Shown here piece after piece: positions 56,543 to 64,000 of a stretch of 64,000 nt of DNA (positions are counted from its first letter, which is position 1; every line of letters begins with the position of its first letter). Location: positions 26,686,427 to 26,750,426 of the forward strand of contig OX442315.1 of the NCBI GenBank assembly GCA_949358305.1, given 5' to 3'. The translations under genes and the position numbers were made by a program. The notes under the pieces were generated by a model. The model was not told the DNA's origin. It saw only the letters and a list, made by a program, of their open reading frames with translations, and made no database searches. The DNA is from Strigamia acuminata. Its lineage: Eukaryota > Arthropoda > Chilopoda > Geophilomorpha > Linotaeniidae.

Positions 56543-57870
56543 ATGGGAAATTTAGACGACGAAATTGCAACTCTTTTTCTTACGCCGTCCGAGCCTTACA
56601 AGTGTCCTTTTAATGGCAAAGAGCTAGCAGTCGCTCGTAAGGATTTGTGCGAGGAAAGAGAAATGCGGGAACAAACTCTGCAAGAGTTTACAACTTGGAT
56701 ACAGTTGGAAAGTCAAATTGGCAATTGTCGGCTTGGTAAATTTTATTTATTCGTATTAAACATAAATTAATCAATATTTTTATTTTTAATCATTTTTTCC
56801 TTTTGTGTAGATTACAATTTTCTATTGAGATTTCTGCGAGCAAAAAAATTCTGCATTTCACAAGCCAAAGTTATGTTACAACGATATTTAGCAGCCAGGC
56901 TAGCATATCCGCAATGGTATCAAGGGTTAGATATCTTAGATCCAAATCTCCAAGACCTCATCGAAAAAGGGTTTGTTATTTATTTTGTTAATATGTTTAC
57001 GTGTGTTGCATTTTTCCTATTTCCAGATTCATATTTGCATTGCCAGAACGAGATTTGTGTGGACGAAGGGTGATTTTTGGAATAGGAGGTTGTATTTATG
57101 AGTTATTATTAATTTGTATCGTAAAACCATAATTTTTTTGTTTACTTTCCAGCTGGTTTGGATCCGAGCCGTCATACTACCTCACACACTATGAGAGCGA
57201 TGGTCCTCACTTTCGAAACTCTCTTAGAGGATGAAGCTAATCACCTGCACGGCTTCACTTATATATTTGATCAAAAAGACGTTGGGTTCAGAGCTGCAAC
57301 CCTTTGGTCACCCAATGCATTTCGTCAAGCGCTGCGATGCTCGGAGGTAAACATCAACTTGGGAAAGAATTCTGGAAATTTTGTTTTGGAAATTTGACTC
57401 TTTTTTTATTTTTAGAGAGCACTGCCAATGAGACATAAGCAATGCCATTTTGTGCATCTTCCAGGCTTCATTCGAGGGATATATGAATTTTTTAAAACTT
57501 TTCTCAGTCAAAAATTAAGGCAAAGAGTAATTTTTTTAAAAATATTTTACGTTTATTTGTTTTATGTTTACGTTTTGTATTTGTACGGAATTCAGTTACT
57601 AGTCCATTCGGACATCGAATCACTCTCTAAACACATACCCTTGCACATATTACCGCGTGAATATGGTGGACTAATGCCACTAAGCAACATGATAGGTATG
57701 TGAAAAATGCTCTCTTTTTTACATTCTTTGGCAGAGTTAAATTTAGTTCTAAACTATCTATTTATGTATTTTATTTAGAACTGTGGAAACAAGAAGTTAT
57801 GGCGAAAAGATCACGACTTTTGGCCTTAGATTTAATGTTGATTGAAGAGAAAAAGGAATCCGATCAATAA
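56543..57870 (+). CDS. CRAL-TRIO domain lipid-binding protein, clavesin/alpha-tocopherol-transfer-protein-like
   Basis: Seven coding exons (56543-56735, 56811-56970, 57027-57088, 57153-57346, 57416-57526, 57596-57695, 57779-57870) join in frame to 303 residues, the usual length for this family. An N-terminal CRAL-TRIO helical region (about 35-95, with LLRFLRAKKF) is followed by the Sec14-like lipid-binding domain (about 115-270), including HFVHLPGF and the LPREYGG motif near the end. Such proteins carry small hydrophobic ligands (retinoids, tocopherol, phosphoinositides) in the cytosol and on endosomal membranes. The ligand cannot be told from sequence. The start follows a splice acceptor immediately, and MGN could suit N-myristoylation only weakly. 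Confidence 0.88.
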
Positions 57871-58120
57871 TACAATTTCGATTTTTCTTATCTTTTTTTT
57901 GTTTATGTTTTTTTTTTGCTCATCAATTTAGTTTCTGTAAATATATTGAGACCATAAAGTGTTAAGTTTTAGTATTCACACGAGTTTGCCTTATTTAAGT
58001 AGTTGTATTTATTGCCACTAGTACGCGCTGCTGTTTTATAGTCTGGAAAATCGTTCTCGTCAAAAGCTAAAATGTTAGTAAATCAATACCACGCAAGCCA
58101 ATTGCTACAAAAAATGTGGC
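57871..58120. other. Short spacer between the CRAL-TRIO and ankyrin genes
   Basis: Two hundred and fifty AT-rich bases separate the stop codon from the next start on the same strand. It should hold one 3' end and one promoter. No motif stands out. Confidence 0.5.
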
Positions 58121-61100
58121 ATGGAGAGTGAAACAACAACAACTCCTAGTCCTGGATCCGATCCACCTGATTATAACGATGTTATTACTTTCGAAGAGGT
58201 ATGGATTTATAAGAAAAAATATGCATTCGCTGCAGTGAAGCCAACAACATTAAGCTGCGCATTGACTAATTTGCTTTTGCTTAAATTCATTTGCAGTCAC
58301 CGTTATACCAAGCTGTGTTAAATTTAGACACACCGCTCATTCGACACTTATTAGATTTACAATACAACGTTTTGGAAACGGGCCAATATGTACAAACTCT
58401 TCTTCACGCTATGCTGTATTTTGTATCTTCTCGGCAACCAGATGATGAATGTTGGAGAAATGCAGAAAGGATACGAATGGTTTACATGTTAATAAATGCC
58501 GGAGTTGACGTTAATGCTAAAGATTCGGTAATTTTGAATGGTGTTTAAATTAACCAATAATTAGATTTTTTATTTTTTTTTTTTATTTTCCAAGAAAGAA
58601 CGTACCGTTCTCCAATATGCAGTTGACTGCAAAGACGTGCGGTTGTGCGATGTGCTACTTCAATGTGGAGCTGACATGTTTGTAACAGAAACGGTTAGAA
58701 TATTGACAGTAACCCCAATTTGCCTAAGTGGATTTTAATTATTCATGTGTGTTTACCATTTTAATATTTCAGAATGGTAGGACTTTATATGATGTGGTTA
58801 CATCCTCTGTGGATTTGAACTGCAATCCATTAAGCGATTTGATTCCTGTGTTTGAGAAATACCAACCAGGATTATGGGATGCAGTTGCCTCAGAAAATTT
58901 GTCTGAAGTGCGAAAACTAATCAATTTGTGGTGCAAAACAGATTTACAAAAAGTATGAGTGTAATATCTATTATATTTAAAGTTTATTTAATGTGTTTAA
59001 TTTTTCTTTCATATAGAATGGTAAGCCCCTGTTAGATTTGGCGAAAGATACCCAAAATGAAGGAATTATATCTCTACTTACAGCTGTAGTGCCATCAATG
59101 GTAGGTACTAAATAAATAAATTCAAACAGTGTTGTAATTGTACTTACATGCAGAGATTAGTCTACCACGTTTTGGCTGGTGATGTTATGGGTGTTCAACA
59201 GATTTTCAGCTCGGAACTTAAAACGAAACTTCACGTTAACCTAAAAAATATTGGCCAACGTGCAGCCCCGATTCTCTATTTTGCCATCCAACAAAAAAGC
59301 TTTGAAATGATTCAAGAGTTTATAAAACATGGGTGTAGCATAGTTGCTCACATGGGTGATGAAAATGGTGTAAGTTGACTTACCACCTCGTGTTAAGCCG
59401 CGGTACAACAACTTCATTTACAGTTTGAAATGCCAGTCTTATTCTCAGCTTTGAAAGCTGATATGCCGGCCAATATAATTACTGGATTATTACCAAGTCC
59501 TGTGAATGAAAAATTAAATTTATTAGAGCAGTTAATGTACAAGGTATTTTTAAAAATGTATATAGCTTTGTATTTGCAAACTTAAATTATATTTTTTAAC
59601 CTAGGGAAACACTGTTTTACAAACTTCATTAGAACACGGTGTTGTTGAAGAAGCTGTAAATTCTATTTTAGAACAAGGAGGAGCTCGTTTGGTTTGCATT
59701 AGAAATATGGTAAATTATTTCTAATACTAACACAATTATAAACAATTTAGTTTACACACTTATCCAATTTCTTTCAGTTCAACCAAACACCAAGAGACTG
59801 GGCCCTCCAAAGAAATAAACTGAATTATGTGCATTTAATTGACAATGTAAGACGAATATTTAGTATACTTTGTGATAATAACTGTTTGTTCTATTCCAGC
59901 ATGTTGTGCAGTGGGTTCTTAACGCTGCGAAATATGTTGGGCGGAGAGAAATTTTAGCTTTATGGGGATATGAACACATTGCTGATGTCACGTACAATTG
60001 GATCGAGGAAAACGGTGTTAACGTTGAAGATATTCTGCCTGATGTATTACAATATTTAGAAGGTTTGGACATGTACCAGGAACAAATATCAGAATTAGCA
60101 GAGGCTATTGAACTAGACGATATTGTCGCTTTTAAGGACAGAATTGTTTATAAAGGTAATGGCCCATCTGAGCGTAATTTATATTGGGATGGCCGAACTA
60201 AGGTAAGTTTTTAAAAACCAACCATTTTGAATTGATTTTATTTTATTTTTTTTAAATCTTGCTTAGGGAGATGGATTGCCATTACTGCACAGAGCAGTTA
60301 TTAACAATAATTTTCCAATTGTTTCATTGATTTTGTGGCACTGGGAGAACGAAAAGAATCTTCAATCTGTGGACAGTTTACTTGATCAAAACAGACGAAC
60401 TGCCCTTCACTATACTTGTGGAATGGAAAATACATCAGAAATGAGATTGCTATTGCACCAGTATGGCTTTTCCGAGCACACATTGGATAAAGTAATGGAA
60501 TTATTTTAAATTTTCACCAATAAAATTCATTATAACTTTAGGATGGTCATGAGCCACTGGATTTTACGGAAGTTCAAAGTACATCACTAATGAAGTCATT
60601 AATAAACAGGATTAAATTCAAGGTTCATGACACTGTTTGTTGATTTTCTTCCCTTTGAATGTACCAGTTTTCGATTCGTTTATTTAGAAATATGACACGC
60701 TTGAACCTGATCCATGGGACCAAAAAATCTTAGCAGAAATAAGGCGTCAACGTGCCCTACGCTTAGCATCCATTGTGCCTTTTGCTCAGTGTGGAAATTG
60801 CAAGTTTAGTAGAGGGTTTCAGCCTTCTTACCGATCAAACACATTGCCCGTTTTGAAAATGTTGGGTTTGCAGCCGTACATTCCCCATTCCAAATCTCAA
60901 ATTATCGAAAATATCAAACAAAGCCACTCACTTAGTCCGCGGAGAAAATTAAACTTAAATCTATCCCGTTTGATGCAAACATCAACCTTGAATAAACCTT
61001 CCAAGATTTCTAAGATTCAAGAAAAACCCGCCGAAATAGAAAACTCGGCTGAACAACATCGAGTAAGAACTCAATTTGATCAAAATGTTGGTGCCGGTAC

Positions 61101-61191
61101 TTCCGATTCAGACGAAAACTGTGAAGAGCAGAAATATTTACTTCCAAGAATTCAAAGTCGACAAAGCGAACGCAACTGCACTTTTATCTAA
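58121..61191 (+). CDS. Ankyrin-repeat protein of unknown function
   Basis: Thirteen exons join in frame to 764 residues. Exon starts: 58121, 58297, 58595, 58773, 59017, 59154, 59424, 59605, 59778, 59900, 60267, 60542 and 60688. Every intron is in phase 0. Degenerate ankyrin repeats run through much of the protein: SPLYQAVLNLDTPLIRHLLDL and INAGVDVNAKDSKERTVLQYA near the start, and GDGLPLLHRAVINNNFPIV, RRTALHYTCGM and DGHEPLDF later. The region between (about 230-480) is helical with weaker repeats. The C-terminal 170 residues are basic, then Ser/Glu-rich and probably disordered. The protein ends in CTFI, which could be a CaaX prenylation box. I do not recognise a named family. Ankyrin repeats bind partner proteins, so a scaffold role is a guess. 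Confidence 0.85.
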
Positions 61192-62250
61192 ATGTTTTTA
61201 TTCACTTACAAATTCTTATTGTATTACTTTTTGTTATCATGAGAAGAAAATCAAAGTTTTAAAAAATATATAGCAATCGATCTTGTGCTTACCAATTAAA
61301 TAAAAATATGTATTTATTTATTTAAAAAAGAAAAAGGAAAAAAAAGCTGTTAGGTCATCATCCTGATAATAAATCTGTTATTGTACGGTTAATGTACTGT
61401 TCTAGCATGTAGACGATGAGCAGATCTGGTCGTTATTGGTGACACATATTAAATTGAGCTTGGAGACAAGAGGAAAATGATTCTGGGAATTAATCACTCT
61501 TACTCAGGGCCATTTATTGCTTTATTCAGGCGGTGTTGATGATAAATGTCGAGACGTTGAATTATGGGTAAGGATCAGACTGTAAATAACATCTTGTTTG
61601 CACAACTATCAACGTATTTCACTTATCACAAAGTTTGTGCCATAATCAATTACGTTGGTTAGCTATCTGATATTTAATAGAACATGCTGGTGACCTACAT
61701 TTTTATTTTTATGAATTTTTTTTTATTTTTTTGAAATATAAATTTTAAAAAAAAATGGAAGCTGAATTCATTCCAGCATCTCTTTCTATCTTTTTCTTTT
61801 CATGTCTCATAATTTTTTTTTAATTTTAAATTTTTAAATTCATTAATTTCATTAATTTCATTAATTTAAGGTCTTCCACATCAACTTTAATAATTCTTCA
61901 ATTAATTTCTCTGCATTGAATTTACCAGACGCGCATCTTTTTAATAGCACTCATTACCTAATTTAACTATCTCTATAAATGGCAAAGAGAAAGAGTTGGT
62001 GAACAAAAAAAAAGTATAAGATGTTTATGTTCTCACTGCTGTGGTGGCGTTCTTAGCGATTCGAGTTTCAAAACCCTACGTCAAAAAGGTAGGGTTGGCC
62101 AAACGCAGCCGCTGAGATCTCTGGGAATGTGAGTCAATGAAACAAACAAGAGTCGGAGGATCAATACATTTTAAGGATAGCAGAAGCAAGGAAAAGGTTT
62201 AAAGCAGTGTTTGGACTCGTTGCAAAGATGGCACAACGTTGAGTGGAGCC
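61192..62250. other. Intergenic region between the ankyrin and ZNRF genes
   Basis: AT-rich with several T-runs. The ankyrin 3' end and the ZNRF promoter and 5' UTR should lie here. No open frame or RNA gene is supported. Confidence 0.5.
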
Positions 62251-62745
62251 ATGGGAGTGATTATTGGCTCGTGTGTTCCTTCCGAACGAAGGGAACCTGT
62301 TCAGATTGGACCACTTAGAAGACCATTTAGTTACACAGTATACGGTATGAAGAATTTTCAAGGCAATGTCAATTGTCAAAGCAAATAAGTGGTTGCCTTG
62401 GAGATGCTGTTTAGATTGAATTCTCCATAACATGACCATCTTACATGATACTTATTTAGCCTAGTTTCATTTTTATTCCTTCCTGTCTTTTATTTATTTT
62501 TTTTACGTTATTTTATGTGCTCAATTAATTAAATCGATATTTCCCTCTAAGTTGTTGTTGCATAACAGGTGTTTTTTTTTGTGATATTGGTTTGATTTTT
62601 GTGTTATATTTAGGTATCAAATGCCCAGTGTGCTCGAAGTTCGTTTTACCAGATGACGTGGAATGTCATTTAGTAATGTGCCTCACAAAACCGCGCATTA
62701 ATTATAATGGTATACAATTATGTTTTTTTTAATTTGAAAATGAAT

Positions 62746-62777
<32 letters not shown>

Positions 62778-63020
62778 TTATTTTATTAGAGGATATTCTC
62801 TCAGTTGATAAAGATGAATGTGTTATATGTTTCGATGATTTAAAGCAAGGAGACACCATAGCCAGGTTGCCTTGCCTTTGTATTTATCACAAAAGGTTTT
62901 TACTTTTAATGTGTTATGTTAAATCCATATGTGTTTACATCATGTTTTTTTTTTAATTTTAGTTGCATAGATTCTTGGTTTGAAGTAAATCGGTCCTGTC
63001 CTGAGCATCCGGTCGGCTGA
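62251..63020 (+). CDS. ZNRF: ZNRF1/ZNRF2-type E3 ubiquitin ligase, compact form
   Basis: Four exons (62251-62344, 62614-62709, 62790-62895, 62963-63020) join in frame to 117 residues. The start MGVIIGSC has Gly2 and Cys8, suited to membrane anchoring by acylation as in ZNRF proteins. Next comes the ZNRF zinc finger (CPVCSKFV..DVECHLVMCL) and then the RING finger (CVICFDDLKQGDTIARLPC..CIYH, SCIDSWFEVNRSCPEHP). The RING is almost identical to human ZNRF1/2 as I remember them. These ligases act on endosomal, lysosomal and neuronal membranes. At 117 residues it is about half the length of human ZNRF1 (227); the Ser/Gly-rich linker is absent. The first exon is supported by splice phase and the acylation motif but is less certain than the RING exons. 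Confidence 0.85.
62748..62777. repeat. (TTA)n microsatellite in the second ZNRF intron
   Basis: About ten TTA units between the exons ending at 62709 and starting at 62790. The intron is only 80 bases long, so this repeat makes up more than a third of it. Confidence 0.9.
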
Positions 63021-64000
63021 CAGACATGGATAAAAATTATCTTCATCTATCAATGAATCATATGCCACGATCACATAAGATGGAACAAATCTTATCTGCA
63101 AACCTCTGATACAAATTAATTTAGATACTCGTTTCATTGCTAGACAAATTTTGTACATAGCTTGACACGGTACATGCTGTTATTTACTTCTAGGTACCAC
63201 TTTTTTGTTGATTAATTAAAATAGAATGGCCGCAATTTAAGTAACGCCATATAAAATGTGTCATGAAATTTTAGTGGAAAATTGGGGAATATAAATTGTG
63301 TGTGAATATCATGCATTGATTTTTTAAAAAAAAATGTTTTAAAATGAGTTAAATGTTAATGAAACTCCAGGAATGTTGAATTGATATTTTTGTTTAAATA
63401 ATACAAGTAATAAATATTTAAATATGTCAAAAGACAAACTAATATCGTTAAAAAACGTTACTGTTTGTGATTTGTGCAATTTCGACTGGTTGATGAGTAT
63501 TAGAAAATAATTCGTTTTGTGAAAAGTAAAAGAAAAATAATTATCATAATGTCTCGGTTTACAAGGAATTGCACTTCCCTTAACCAAACAAACTATCGAC
63601 CTACATTTGTGTTTAGCTCAATACAATTATTTCCAACTGGCCTAACATCACTTCCTTCCACCTTGGACAGCAAGATATACACAGTGTTATTAGTGTAATT
63701 CGACAAATCAACCAGTAAAAACAATAAAAGCCATTTTAATCAATTACTTTCTTAATTTTCTTGTACATGCCACAGCTACGTAAATGTTATTGATTAAAAA
63801 AGAGATTTTTCTGAAATGTTGTTAAAATGATCTGGTATTAAAGAATTAAATGCATTTGTCGTTTAAATGTCAATAACAATTTTGGAGTCGGTTTCTCTGC
63901 CCGTTATCCGAGTAATACAGTGAAGTTCCATCAGGGGGTGTTTTACAATCAAGTGCGTTATTTATTTAGCTCGTGTTATGCATTCTACATGTGTATTGTT
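63021..64000. other. ZNRF 3' UTR and intergenic DNA
   Basis: AT-rich. AATAAA near 63724 could be a distant polyadenylation signal. No coding region or RNA gene can be supported. Confidence 0.5.

Overview
The window is nuclear DNA from an animal. The genes have many spliceosomal introns with GT..AG ends, mostly 50-100 bases long. They encode metazoan proteins: a ZNF341-type zinc-finger factor, an RREB1/Hindsight-type zinc-finger factor, an RBM12-type RNA-binding protein, meckelin (TMEM67), an SLC10 transporter, a CRAL-TRIO lipid carrier, an ankyrin-repeat protein and a ZNRF RING ligase. The non-coding DNA is AT-rich and full of poly-A runs and short microsatellites. I read it as an invertebrate bilaterian, perhaps an arthropod; the sequence alone does not settle the phylum.

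Layout. Bases 1-22168 hold no gene I can support. A 40-base start exon on the minus strand at 22169-22208 (MSRRKQSHPKPLK plus one base, then GTGAGT) shows that this stretch is probably the first intron and regulatory DNA of a gene continuing past the left edge. It is strongly enriched in GATA-factor sites. Head to head with that exon is the ZNF341 gene (23165-26538, +). It converges on a minus-strand RREB1-type gene whose large exon is 28288-32013, with a small acidic exon at 32102-32265 and a start exon (MSRRKQSNPKPIK) at 40177-40216. RBM12 (40984-43836, -) lies just upstream as a single coding exon. TMEM67 (47487-51881, +) is divergent from RBM12 and converges on a minus-strand SLC10 gene (52109-54094).

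The right end holds a decayed TMEM208-like pseudogene (about 54794-55432), the CRAL-TRIO gene (56543-57870), an ankyrin-repeat gene (58121-61191) and a compact ZNRF gene (62251-63020), all on the plus strand.

The genes do not form one pathway. The main points of interest are four. First, two near-identical NuRD-recruitment start exons lie 18 kb apart. Second, the regulatory DNA is dense, with GATA clusters, RFX-like inverted repeats and an ATCGAT cluster. Third, RBM12 and TMEM67 are head to head, as RBM12B and TMEM67 are in human. Fourth, there is a small pseudogene. Exon coordinates were worked out by hand from reading frame, splice signals and remembered family sequences; no alignment was run.
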